Shown here in pieces: positions 26,776 to 34,414 of a stretch of 40,289 bases of DNA. A program made the translations under genes and the position numbers. The stretch lies in contig PWLN01000216.1 in NCBI GenBank assembly GCA_003559375.1, forward strand, positions 1 through 40,289, in the 5' to 3' direction. Each line of letters opens with the position of its first letter. Position 1 is the first letter of the stretch. Source of the DNA: Balneolaceae bacterium. Lineage in GTDB: Bacteria; Bacteroidota; Rhodothermia; Balneolales; Balneolaceae. Under the pieces are notes generated by a model that did no database searches, was not told where the DNA came from, and saw nothing but the letters and a program-made list of their open reading frames with translations.

Positions 26776-27474
26776 CTAAGTTCGAATGATAAATATAACA
26801 GGAAGGTGATACTGCACTCTTACCGGCCTGCCGCGCTGCATACCAGGGATAAATTTCATTTTAGAAACAACCCTTATAGCCTCTTCATCGCAGCCTCCTC
26901 CTATTCCCCGTATTACTCTCGGGTTCTCAACTTCACCTCGTTCATTCACTATGAATTGCACAACTACCCTGCCCTGAATATTAGCTCTCAATGCCATTTC
27001 AGGATAACGTACCTCATTTTGTATTGCAGCAAGCCCTCCAATAAGTACCGGCATTTGCTCTACCACCACAAAAAAACCTTCCTCCGGCTCTTCAAGCAAG
27101 TCTTCTTCTTTAGCAGGCGGGGGTGGCGGGGGTGGCAAAGTCACGAAACTATCGAAACGCAACTCCGCATCAATCATAATCTCGACGTCTTCAATAATTA
27201 TATGATTTGGTACAGCAACCGGCACCGGAGGACGCGGTGGCGGGGGTGGCATTTCACGCTGTTCAGTCTGTACAATTTCCTCCATCTCAATCTCTTCATG
27301 TTCAATAACCTGTACAAGTTCCGGCTGTTGAACAGTAAACTCTATTCTAAACAAAATAACCAGAATAATGAGTGCAAATAATAATCCTGTTTCAAGAAGT
27401 ATTACGTAGTAGTTACGAAGGTTTGCTTCCGGCCTTCTCTTTATCTCGTGGTTGGGTATCAGTTTGTCTTTCAT
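26776..27474 (-). CDS. Energy transducer TonB (first of two tandem paralogues)
   Basis: This 232-residue protein links the inner-membrane proton motive force to outer-membrane TonB-dependent receptors. One N-terminal membrane helix (about 24-42) is preceded by 20 cytoplasmic residues. A proline-rich periplasmic linker has PPPPPRPPVPVAVP and a second run of seven prolines. The C-terminal TonB domain (about 145-232) contains VRYPEMALRANIQGRVVVQF, VIRGIGGGCDEEAIRVV and GRPVRVQYHLPVIF. No exbB or exbD is adjacent. It is highly similar to the gene at 27842, most of all in the C-terminal domain. It has its own terminator, and there is 367 bp between the two genes. Confidence 0.94.
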   Translation of the reverse strand: MKDKLIPNHEIKRRPEANLRNYYVILLETGLLFALIILVILFRIEFTVQQPELVQVIEHEEIEMEEIVQTEQREMPPPPPRPPVPVAVPNHIIIEDVEIMIDAELRFDSFVTLPPPPPPPAKEEDLLEEPEEGFFVVVEQMPVLIGGLAAIQNEVRYPEMALRANIQGRVVVQFIVNERGEVENPRVIRGIGGGCDEEAIRVVSKMKFIPGMQRGRPVRVQYHLPVIFIIRT

Positions 27475-27754
27475 GGTCTTTCACCTCACATTTCATTAGT
27501 AGTGGGCTGATAGACATTGGAGAAAAAGACCATCTATCTATATATAAATTAGACAGAGAATATTAAGATTAGATGTGATTTTTTTTGTTACGTTAATTAT
27601 TCTATGATTACACAGTGTCCGGATCTGTTTTTGAGAATTCGGCAGGGGTAAGGTTTTTAGACAATGGACAATAAAAATATGATCGATATTATAATATCGC
27701 AGGAATTAACGTGTTACTTTTCACTATTGGACCAGCTTTGTTGAGTTGAGTATA

Positions 27755-27789
27755 GAAGGGGAAAATGGGCCCATTCCTGAGCCCATTTT
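27755..27789 (-). terminator. Intrinsic terminator of the second tonB paralogue
   Basis: A 9-bp stem AAAATGGGC/GCCCATTTT (27762-27789), followed on the minus strand by TTTTCCCCTTCT, lies 52 bases after the tonB stop. It aligns base for base with the terminator at 26708-26733. It differs by paired changes: G-C to A-T just outside TGGG, and T-A to C-G inside. Confidence 0.75.
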
Positions 27790-27790
27790 A

Positions 27791-27817
27791 CGGTGTCCTG
27801 TCTCCTTCAACTACTAA
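27791..27817 (-). repeat. 27-nt conserved element behind tonB, copy 2
   Basis: Identical in all 27 positions to 26736-26762 and in the same place relative to the terminator hairpin. No third copy is visible in this window on either strand. Confidence 0.9.
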
Positions 27818-27841
27818 AGTTTTTTCAACAGGAAATGCTTT

Positions 27842-28537
27842 TTAACTCCTGATCATAAAAATGACAGGCAAATTGTATTGTACTCTTACGGGCCTGCCAC
27901 GCTGCATTCCCGGTTTAAATCTCGCTTGAGATACTACTCTGATGGCTTCTTCATCGCAGCCACCCCCGATTCCTCTGATTACTCTCGGGTTTTCAACTTC
28001 ACCTCTTTCATTCACAATAAACTGTACATAAACTCTTCCCTGGATATTTGCCCGCAGGGCTCTTTCAGGGTAACGCACTTCTCTTTGCAAAGCTTCCGGC
28101 CCTCCGATTAATTCAGGCATCTGCTCCACAAGAATAAAGAATCCATCTTCTGGTTCCTCATCTTCCTCCTCTTGTTGTGGCGGAGGAGGTAATGCTAACT
28201 GGCCACCAAAATCAAGCTCAGCATCAATCATGATATCAATATCTTCTATGATCTCATCATTTGGCACGGGTACAGGTACCGGCGGCCTCGGAGGGGGTGG
28301 AGGAGTTTCTTGCTGTTGAGTTTGAATGATTTCTTCCATTTCAACAATTTCCTGCTCATCCACGTAAATGATTTCCGCTTCTGATGTCCGAAAGTCAATC
28401 CTTACAAGTGCCGTCAAAATTAACAAGGCAAGTATAAGGCCGGTTTCAAGAAGAATTGTATAGTAGTTGCTGAGTTTGGCTTCAGGCTTTCTTTTTATGT
28501 TGTAGTCGGGCTTAAGTCTTGGGTCTTTCATGTTCAC
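27842..28537 (-). CDS. Energy transducer TonB (second tandem paralogue, upstream copy)
   Basis: This 231-residue paralogue has the same plan: a cytoplasmic lead NIKRKPEAKLSNYY, one membrane helix (about 26-44), a proline-rich linker (PPPPPRPPVPVPVP, then PPPP and an acidic QQEEEDEEPEDG stretch), and a C-terminal TonB domain. Long blocks such as RALRANIQGRVYVQFIVNER and RVIRGIGGGCDEEAIRVVSQ are nearly identical to the other copy. The linker and membrane regions have diverged more, and the number of prolines differs. This suggests duplication followed by specialisation for different receptor or ExbB/D contacts; that is inference. The ATG at 28537 is used; an in-frame ATG two codons later would give MKDPRLK. 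Confidence 0.94.
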   Translation of the reverse strand: MNMKDPRLKPDYNIKRKPEAKLSNYYTILLETGLILALLILTALVRIDFRTSEAEIIYVDEQEIVEMEEIIQTQQQETPPPPPRPPVPVPVPNDEIIEDIDIMIDAELDFGGQLALPPPPQQEEEDEEPEDGFFILVEQMPELIGGPEALQREVRYPERALRANIQGRVYVQFIVNERGEVENPRVIRGIGGGCDEEAIRVVSQARFKPGMQRGRPVRVQYNLPVIFMIRS

Positions 28538-28596
28538 TGACCTCTCTGTTTAGTAATTATTGTTAGGAGACTATCTTTATTCAGCAAGATAAGTTC

Positions 28597-28624
28597 CAAA
28601 TGTAAATTTTTTGTGAGTATTTAA
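28597..28624 (-). promoter_or_regulatory. Candidate promoter of the second tonB paralogue
   Basis: On the minus strand TACATTTG (28597-28604) matches the Bacteroidota -7 consensus TAnnTTTG. A TTA lies 17 bases upstream, where TTG would be expected. The box ends 59 bases before the ATG. The match is short and may be chance. Confidence 0.35.
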
Positions 28625-29020
28625 GTTTTTTTTATCTTTTTATCGCTTTTATCAATATAAGAAAACCAAAGATATTTTGCGGAAAAAAAGTTTAATTTGA
28701 TGTGGAAAAGCGGTTTTTTTGCCTTGAAAGTCAGCCGTAATTTTTCAGTAAAACCTGCTTGTCAGAACTAATTTAACATGTGAAATGCGTACTCTTTATT
28801 TCATTCAAGTAATGATCCAAATCCATTAATTTATTCATGTTTTTTGCATATTTTTACATTAATCAGGCTGTCAATTCGAATCTGATAAAACAGAATAACC
28901 AAGTTCCCAGCGTGAAAAAATGAATGGCTCAGCTTGATATTTTCTTCCTATTCTGAGTAACCAGCAGCCAGTCTGTTACAATCCTTCTACGTGATTATTT
29001 GTCTGGATAAAACGGCCTGA

Positions 29021-29054
29021 AATAAAAAGGCGGCCTTGTTTTAAGTCCGCCTTT
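29021..29054 (-). terminator. Intrinsic terminator of lpdA
   Basis: An 8-bp stem AAAGGCGG/CCGCCTTT (29026-29033 with 29047-29054) has a 13-base loop and is followed on the minus strand by TTTTTATTTC. It lies 76 bases past the lpdA stop. Confidence 0.75.
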
Positions 29055-29130
29055 ATTTACCCCAACATGAGGTTTTTTAGTTATTAAAAGCCATCTGATT
29101 ATATGGATGCTCCATCAATCATTTTTTCCA

Positions 29131-30549
29131 CTATTTTTTTGGCTTGCTGCCAAGATGCACGCCTTCGCCATAGGCTTCTGCAACTGCTTCCATCACCGCC
29201 TCACTCATTGTTGGGTGTGGATGTATAGCACTGATAATTTCATGCCCTGTGGTCTCAAGGTCTCGGGCAACAACAGCTTCCGCAATCAGTTCAGTTACAT
29301 GAGAACCGATGATATGGCAACCAAGCCACTCTCCGTATTTCTCATCAAAGATTACTTTCACAAAACCTTCTTCATGTCCAAGCCCTGCAGCCTTACCGCT
29401 GGCAGAAAATGGAAACTTGCCAACCAAAATGTTATAGCCTTCTTCTTTAGCCTGTTTCTCTGTGAGCCCAACTGAAGCGATTTGTGGTTCACAGTATGTA
29501 CACCCGGGGATGTTTTTGTAGTTAATGGGTGCAGGTTTTTTACCGGCCAGCTGCTCAGCAAGAACCACGCCCTCATGCGATGCTTTATGAGCGAGCCAGG
29601 GCGCACCAATCACATCTCCTATAGCATAGATGTTATCAGCAGTGGTTTTGTATGTCTTTTTATCCACTTTAATTGCACCTTTCTCCGTTTTCACACCTGC
29701 TTTATCCAGGCCAATATCTTCAATATTTCCTGTAACGCCAACAGCGGAAAGAACAACGTCTGCTTCCACTTCCTCGTTTCCGTTTTTTGTTTTAATAGTA
29801 ACTTTGACACCTTTTCCTTTCTTCTCAACTTTTTCTACAGAACTCTCTGTAAAAATGTTGATTCCTTTCTTTTTGTAAATCTTTGCCAGCTCTTTCCCAA
29901 TGTCTTCATCCTCAACCGGAACCAGCGTTTTCTGAAGCTCCACAAGGGTTACTTCTGTTCCAATCGAATTATAGAAATAGGCGAATTCAACACCTATAGC
30001 CCCTGCGCCAATCACAACCAGTTTCTTAGGCTGTGTTTCGAGCTGCATGGCCCGCTCCGAATCGATTATCATCTTACCGTCAATTTTCAGGTTCGGTAAC
30101 TCTCTTGGGCGGGCACCGGTTGCAATAACAAAATGTTTGGCTTTTATACTTTCAGTCTCTTTTCCATTTTCATCCTGCACTGACAACTCTTTCGCAGATT
30201 TGAAAACTGCCTTTCCATTGATTACATCTATTTTATTTGCCTTCATCAGGAATTGCACGCCTTTGCTCATTTTATCTGCAACTTTGCGGCTTCGCTTGAT
30301 CATAGCCTCAAAGTTGGCCGAAAACTCCTTGATTTCAATACCATAATCAGCAGCATGAGAAATGGATTCAAATACTTCAGCCGATCTCAGGAGTGCTTTC
30401 GTTGGAATACAGCCAATATTCAGACACACACCACCCAAAAACCGTTTCTCCACTACTGCTGTTTTAAACCCAAGCTGCGACGCCCTGATTGCAGCTACAT
30501 ATCCGCCCGGACCGGTTCCAATAACACAAACATCAAATTCTTTTGCCAT
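29131..30549 (-). CDS. lpdA: Dihydrolipoyl dehydrogenase (E3)
   Basis: This 472-residue flavoenzyme reoxidises dihydrolipoamide in pyruvate and 2-oxoglutarate dehydrogenase and glycine cleavage complexes. The FAD motif is VIGTGPGGYVAAIRA (9-23), the redox disulfide is GGVCLNIGCIPTKALL (Cys42, Cys47), the NAD motif is VVIGAGAIGVEFAYF, and the C-terminal base is in HPHPTMSE. The middle is rich in lysine. There is no N-terminal lipoyl domain, and E1/E2 genes are not adjacent. It stands alone with its own terminator, so its link to the lipA/lipB run is functional, not operonic. Confidence 0.96.
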   Translation of the reverse strand: MAKEFDVCVIGTGPGGYVAAIRASQLGFKTAVVEKRFLGGVCLNIGCIPTKALLRSAEVFESISHAADYGIEIKEFSANFEAMIKRSRKVADKMSKGVQFLMKANKIDVINGKAVFKSAKELSVQDENGKETESIKAKHFVIATGARPRELPNLKIDGKMIIDSERAMQLETQPKKLVVIGAGAIGVEFAYFYNSIGTEVTLVELQKTLVPVEDEDIGKELAKIYKKKGINIFTESSVEKVEKKGKGVKVTIKTKNGNEEVEADVVLSAVGVTGNIEDIGLDKAGVKTEKGAIKVDKKTYKTTADNIYAIGDVIGAPWLAHKASHEGVVLAEQLAGKKPAPINYKNIPGCTYCEPQIASVGLTEKQAKEEGYNILVGKFPFSASGKAAGLGHEEGFVKVIFDEKYGEWLGCHIIGSHVTELIAEAVVARDLETTGHEIISAIHPHPTMSEAVMEAVAEAYGEGVHLGSKPKK

Positions 30550-30814
30550 GATGATCTAATTTATATATTCAATTGATTTCACATTCAGGTACAGTCCATT
30601 TCCAATTGCCGGACCAATACCAGATTCAAGCTATTTAAGGTAAGGAATCTATTGAAGATTTTTAAACCCGGATTATGCAGTTGAAGCAACCCAACAGAAA
30701 GCATCAAAAACTGTTAGCTGATAGCTATAATAAGTCTGGTTCTTATAATATTTTCGGTTTTTCTAAAAGTTTAAATTACTGATACAGATACCGACAGGTA
30801 AGCAAACCGGTTTC

Positions 30815-32182
30815 TCAATAATGATCAAAATCGCCGCGCTTTTTTCTCATAAAATAATCTTTGGTTGCTTCCACTACCTTGGGAGCCAGTAAAATGGTTG
30901 CCGTCATCGTTGGTATAGCCATCATCGCAAACATACCGTCTATCAGATTCACCACCAGGTCAATCGATGTTATAGAGCCAAGAAAAATGGCGAATATGTA
31001 AAAGTAATTGTAGTAATGTTTTCTATGGGCACCACCAAGAAAATTCAGACATTTTGTACCATAGTACGAATAGGTAAACATGGTGGTAATACTGAAAACA
31101 AATACACATATAATGAGTAAATAAGGGCCAACCACAGGAATTCCTATTTCGAATGCAACTGCGGTCATCGTGATACCATCCACGCTGGTATCGGTCCATG
31201 CACCTGTCATGAGCAATGCAAGTGCAGTCATAGAGCAGATAAGCAAAGTATCGATAACTGGTTCTAGCATTCCAACCAGCCCTTCACGAACCGGTTCACG
31301 GGTTTTAGCTGCTCCATGAGCCATCGCTTCTGTACCTATTCCCGCTTCATTTGAGAAGGCGCCACGGCGAATTCCCATCGAAATCATATAACCAAGTGCG
31401 CCGCCAAATGCAGCTTCTTCACGGGCAAATGATCCTTTAAAAGCATCCGTTACAATTAATGAGAGATACCCGGGAACATCTGAAAAATTGGTGATGATGA
31501 TATAAACTACGGTAAAGATATAAATCAGAACCATCAGAGGAACAAGCCGGGCAGCCACATGGCCAATCCGTTTAATTCCGCCAAATATTACCAGGGATAC
31601 CAGCATTACAAGTACAATACCTGTAATAATATCAGATAAACGAAAACCAGTCTCGGTTATGAAAGAGCCGGATAATATCATGGTGTTATATCCAAGCAGC
31701 CCGTTTTCGGCCAGCATTGTATCACGAATGATTTGAGTTAGCTGGTTCGACTGGAAAATTGGTGCACATCCAATGAGGCCGGCAAGGCTGAAGAATATTG
31801 CAAGCGGCTTCCACTTCTTTCCGAGACCTTCCACGATGTAGTACATGGGGCCGCCCTGAATTTTGCCACTTGTATCTTCGCCACGATACATGATGGAGAG
31901 AGTACACGTAAAGAATTTGGTTGCCATTCCCACAACAGCAGTTACCCACATCCAGAAAATGGCGCCCGGACCGCCAAGGCCAAGAGCGATTGCCACTCCA
32001 CTAATATTCCCCATTCCTACAGTAGCAGCAAGTGTACTGGATAGAGCCTGAAAATGATTGATCTCACCAGGTGCATTCGGATCCTCGTATTTTCCTGATA
32101 ATACCTGAATACCATGCCTGAAATGACGGTATGGAATGAACCGGCTGTAGATGAGAAAGAAAATCCCCCCGCCAACAAGCAA
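30815..32182 (-). CDS. Sodium:alanine/glycine symporter (AGCS family)
   Basis: This protein of at least 455 residues is a sodium-coupled amino-acid symporter. Family blocks are ALSSTLAATVGMGNISGVA, GPGAIFWMWVTAVVGMATKF, GGPMYYIVEGLG and MGIRRGAFSNEAGIGTEAMAHGAA, with about ten membrane helices. The listed start is a TTG at 32180-32182, the last standard initiation codon before a stop. However, the conserved first helix clearly continues upstream in frame (FANYAWGTPLLVLLVGGG, to about 32248), and the frame stays open to 32272 without ATG, GTG or TTG. The true start is probably a CTG near 32248 (MEFIEQTL) or another rare codon, or the start has been lost by mutation or sequencing error. Confidence 0.9.
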   Translation of the reverse strand: MLVGGGIFFLIYSRFIPYRHFRHGIQVLSGKYEDPNAPGEINHFQALSSTLAATVGMGNISGVAIALGLGGPGAIFWMWVTAVVGMATKFFTCTLSIMYRGEDTSGKIQGGPMYYIVEGLGKKWKPLAIFFSLAGLIGCAPIFQSNQLTQIIRDTMLAENGLLGYNTMILSGSFITETGFRLSDIITGIVLVMLVSLVIFGGIKRIGHVAARLVPLMVLIYIFTVVYIIITNFSDVPGYLSLIVTDAFKGSFAREEAAFGGALGYMISMGIRRGAFSNEAGIGTEAMAHGAAKTREPVREGLVGMLEPVIDTLLICSMTALALLMTGAWTDTSVDGITMTAVAFEIGIPVVGPYLLIICVFVFSITTMFTYSYYGTKCLNFLGGAHRKHYYNYFYIFAIFLGSITSIDLVVNLIDGMFAMMAIPTMTATILLAPKVVEATKDYFMRKKRGDFDHY

Positions 32183-32398
32183 TACAAGCAGAGGGGTGCC
32201 CCAGGCATAATTCGCAAATGTTACAAGAGTTTGTTCGATGAATTCCAGGAGACAGCCTCGTATTTTGTTTTGTCAGATCACATTTCGACAACGGACGGAG
32301 CCGGGCAGTTATATAGAGATTTGCTCGAATAATATCTAATAATTGCCTGCAAAATCAATGAAAAATCTTTTTTCCGTCCGCTGTTGTATAGAATTTAG

Positions 32399-32896
32399 CT
32401 ATATAATCATTTTCTGAACTTTATCCATTCGGGCATAATTGATAAAGTCGATCATCGGCGGCTCGATATTGCTGTTTCTCAGAAAAATTGCAATCTGGGC
32501 TCTGTGATGCTGCCCGTGAATAACCAGATGGTTAGAAATTTGCCATATCGAGTTTCTGTATTCCATTCCTTTGGAGTTACTGTACTCAATGATGGCATCC
32601 AGATTCACATCGTGATCACCAATCAGATCAATCCACATTTGAGCCGCTTTCTTGGCTTTGAGTTTTAAATCCTGAATATCATATTCGGCCCAAAAATCAA
32701 GATCCGCATCAGCAGAATATTCAACTACCCTGCTATACCAAATTTTTTGCGCATTGATAATGTGAGAAAGAAATGCCGAACAGGCACTTTGTTCTTTGAA
32801 GGGTGCATGCTCCATAAAAAGATCTGCCAGCCGTCGTGAGCACCAAAAATCGAACTGGAAGAGTTGCTGTAGTTTTTGTCGTTCGTTCATATACAT
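32399..32896 (-). CDS. DinB-family metal-dependent protein
   Basis: This 165-residue protein has the DinB/YfiT four-helix-bundle pattern. The three likely metal-binding histidines are His45 (FLSHIINAQ) and His127 and His131 in HGQHHRAQ. Members include bacillithiol or mycothiol S-transferases and uncharacterised DNA-damage-induced proteins, so a thiol transferase role is possible but not shown. The start ATG at 32896 lies 6 bases after the marC stop, so the two are likely co-transcribed. An in-frame ATG at 32890 (MNERQKLQ) is an alternative start. Confidence 0.88.
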   Translation of the reverse strand: MYMNERQKLQQLFQFDFWCSRRLADLFMEHAPFKEQSACSAFLSHIINAQKIWYSRVVEYSADADLDFWAEYDIQDLKLKAKKAAQMWIDLIGDHDVNLDAIIEYSNSKGMEYRNSIWQISNHLVIHGQHHRAQIAIFLRNSNIEPPMIDFINYARMDKVQKMII

Positions 32897-32902
32897 ATTG
32901 GT

Positions 32903-33583
32903 TTAAAGATTTAGTCCATAATAACGTGAAATTCCACTTAAAATAAATTGAACACTGATAGCAAGTGCAATAAAGCCCATCAGACGGGTCATAACATTCA
33001 GGCCAGTTGGCCCGATGTATCTTGCCGACACAGGTGCAAGCCTCAATAATCCGTAAGTAATTACTGAAACCAATAGTACAGATACTCCATGTACCAGATA
33101 ATCGGTTACTCCATCAGCCTGTGTTGCAAATCCTATCACCACTGCAATACTCCCGGGACCTGACAACAACGGTAACGCAAGCGGGCTAAAGGAAATATCT
33201 TCTTTTTCTTTGGCTGCGGCTTCATCCTCATCAGTTAGTTTTCTGCCACCTGTTTCAGGGTTCAACATGGAATATGCAGCTCTCATGATAATTAATCCAC
33301 CCGCAATTCGAATTCCTGCCAAAGAAATTCCAAAAAAGCTCAAAATAAATGTTCCGATCAGCAAAAATGTGATCAAAACACCAAACATATAGATGCCGGC
33401 TTTATTGGCTATTCTGATTCGCTCCCGCTCGCTGTATCGTTCTGTAAGAGATACAAAGATAGGCATGGCTGCCAGCGGATTAACGACAGAAAACAGGGAT
33501 GAAAAACTTGCAAATAACAGGCCAGCCATTCCCACCACCGTAACTGTGTGCTCGGGAATGGCTTCGGATATCAATTCAATCAT
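32903..33583 (-). CDS. MarC-family integral membrane protein
   Basis: This 226-residue inner-membrane protein belongs to the MarC/UPF0056 family, with six hydrophobic segments. Signatures are FSVVNPLAAMPIFVSLTERYS near the start, ISLAGIRIAGGLIIM and LPLLSGPGSIAVVIG. The name comes from the E. coli mar locus, but a role in antibiotic resistance was not confirmed and the function is unknown. It is followed by DinB after 6 bases and is divergent from the fRMsr gene across 375 bp. Confidence 0.92.
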   Translation of the reverse strand: MIELISEAIPEHTVTVVGMAGLLFASFSSLFSVVNPLAAMPIFVSLTERYSERERIRIANKAGIYMFGVLITFLLIGTFILSFFGISLAGIRIAGGLIIMRAAYSMLNPETGGRKLTDEDEAAAKEKEDISFSPLALPLLSGPGSIAVVIGFATQADGVTDYLVHGVSVLLVSVITYGLLRLAPVSARYIGPTGLNVMTRLMGFIALAISVQFILSGISRYYGLNL

Positions 33584-33958
33584 ACCTTAAAGATAGACAG
33601 GTTTTTCACAATAAAGAACGACGAAATTACCGGGTGGGTGAACGCTTTAAATTTGTATTTTGAGACATGTACTTATTTTGAGATGCTGGAGAAGTTTTCC
33701 CGTAGAAATGTTTTCTGTATATGTTAGGGCAAAGCAAGAAAAGCATCACCATACAAACAGCCATTTGGTCAGATCGGAATTTGGAGCATTTTGTTTGTGA
33801 TAGTTTCGTTTAAATATTATTGTTTCAATTCATAAAAATGATAACGGTTCTTTGATTTGTGAACTATAATTACGATTCAATCATTAACAATTCAAAACTA
33901 AATTAAAAGCTGATCCATATTACTTAATCAGCATTAAATCCTTCAAAAACAAGTAAAC
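33584..33958. other. Divergent intergenic region between marC and the fRMsr gene
   Basis: No gene is seen in this 375-bp A/T-rich gap. Near the right end GCTGAT/ATCAGC (33909-33932) forms a 6-bp inverted repeat with a 12-base spacer, 27 bases before the fRMsr ATG. It could be an operator half-site pair or chance. Promoters for both flanking genes must lie here, but I cannot place them. Confidence 0.5.
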
Positions 33959-34414
33959 ATGAACACTAAAACGATACTCAGGGATGCAGCGTCAATCATT
34001 GAGGGCGAAGGAACCAAAAATGAAAAATTACAGGCTATTTGCGAGCTTTTAGATGAGCGCATAGATGTATTTAACTGGACCGGTTTTTACCTCGTTGCTC
34101 CTGATGAGGAAAGAATGCTGGAACTCGGCCCGTACGTTGGCGCATCAACCGATCATACCCGCATTCCATTTGGTACCGGTATATGCGGACAGGCTGCCGA
34201 AACCCTTGACACGTTTGTAGTACAGGATGTAAGCCAGGCCGACAACTATCTTGCTTGCAGTGTAGACGTAAAATCAGAAATTGTAGTACCCATCATGAAG
34301 GGAGATACATTCGTCGGTGAGATGGATATCGATTCTCATACTCTCAACGCCATCACCCTGGAACTGAAGGAATTATGTGAGGAAATCTGTAAAAGGCTTC
34401 CTGTGATTTTTTAA
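33959..34414 (+). CDS. GAF-domain free methionine-(R)-sulfoxide reductase-like protein
   Basis: This 151-residue GAF protein matches the fRMsr (YebR/MsrC) family, which reduces free Met-R-O with thioredoxin as electron donor. Visible family sequence is FNWTGFYLV, RIPFGTGICGQAA (Cys76), VQDVSQADNYLAC (Cys100) and SEIVVPI...GEMDIDSH. Cys76 and Cys100 are spaced like the E. coli cysteines 94 and 118. The third cysteine (E. coli Cys84 position, usually VACTRIPFG) is replaced, with His65 near that place. Its TAA overlaps the stop of the convergent dehydratase gene by three to four bases (34411-34414). Specificity for free methionine sulfoxide is inferred from the family. Confidence 0.9.
   Translation: MNTKTILRDAASIIEGEGTKNEKLQAICELLDERIDVFNWTGFYLVAPDEERMLELGPYVGASTDHTRIPFGTGICGQAAETLDTFVVQDVSQADNYLACSVDVKSEIVVPIMKGDTFVGEMDIDSHTLNAITLELKELCEEICKRLPVIF

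Larger units (their letters stand above)
27475..27841. other. Gap between the two tonB genes
   Basis: This gap holds no gene. Its right end carries the 3' element and terminator of the second tonB. The left part, upstream of the first tonB, is A/T-rich and presumably holds its promoter, though I see no clear box. Confidence 0.6.
28538..29130. other. Gap between lpdA and the tonB pair
   Basis: This region of about 590 bp is A/T-rich with many homopolymer T and A runs. It contains a candidate tonB promoter (28597-28624) and the lpdA terminator (29021-29054). I see no gene, tRNA or convincing small ORF in the rest. Confidence 0.6.

Noticed and set aside
26710-27381. 223-residue frame on the + strand opposite the first tonB gene
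   Set aside because: Covers the tonB reading frame and its terminator; composition is rich in S, Y and H, and no domain is visible.
29482-30099. 205-residue + strand frame antisense to lpdA
   Set aside because: Shadow of a strongly conserved enzyme; no recognisable motif or ribosome binding site.
33640-33670. TAAATTTG promoter-like box on the + strand
   Set aside because: About 300 bases before the fRMsr gene with no matching -33 element; too far to assign.
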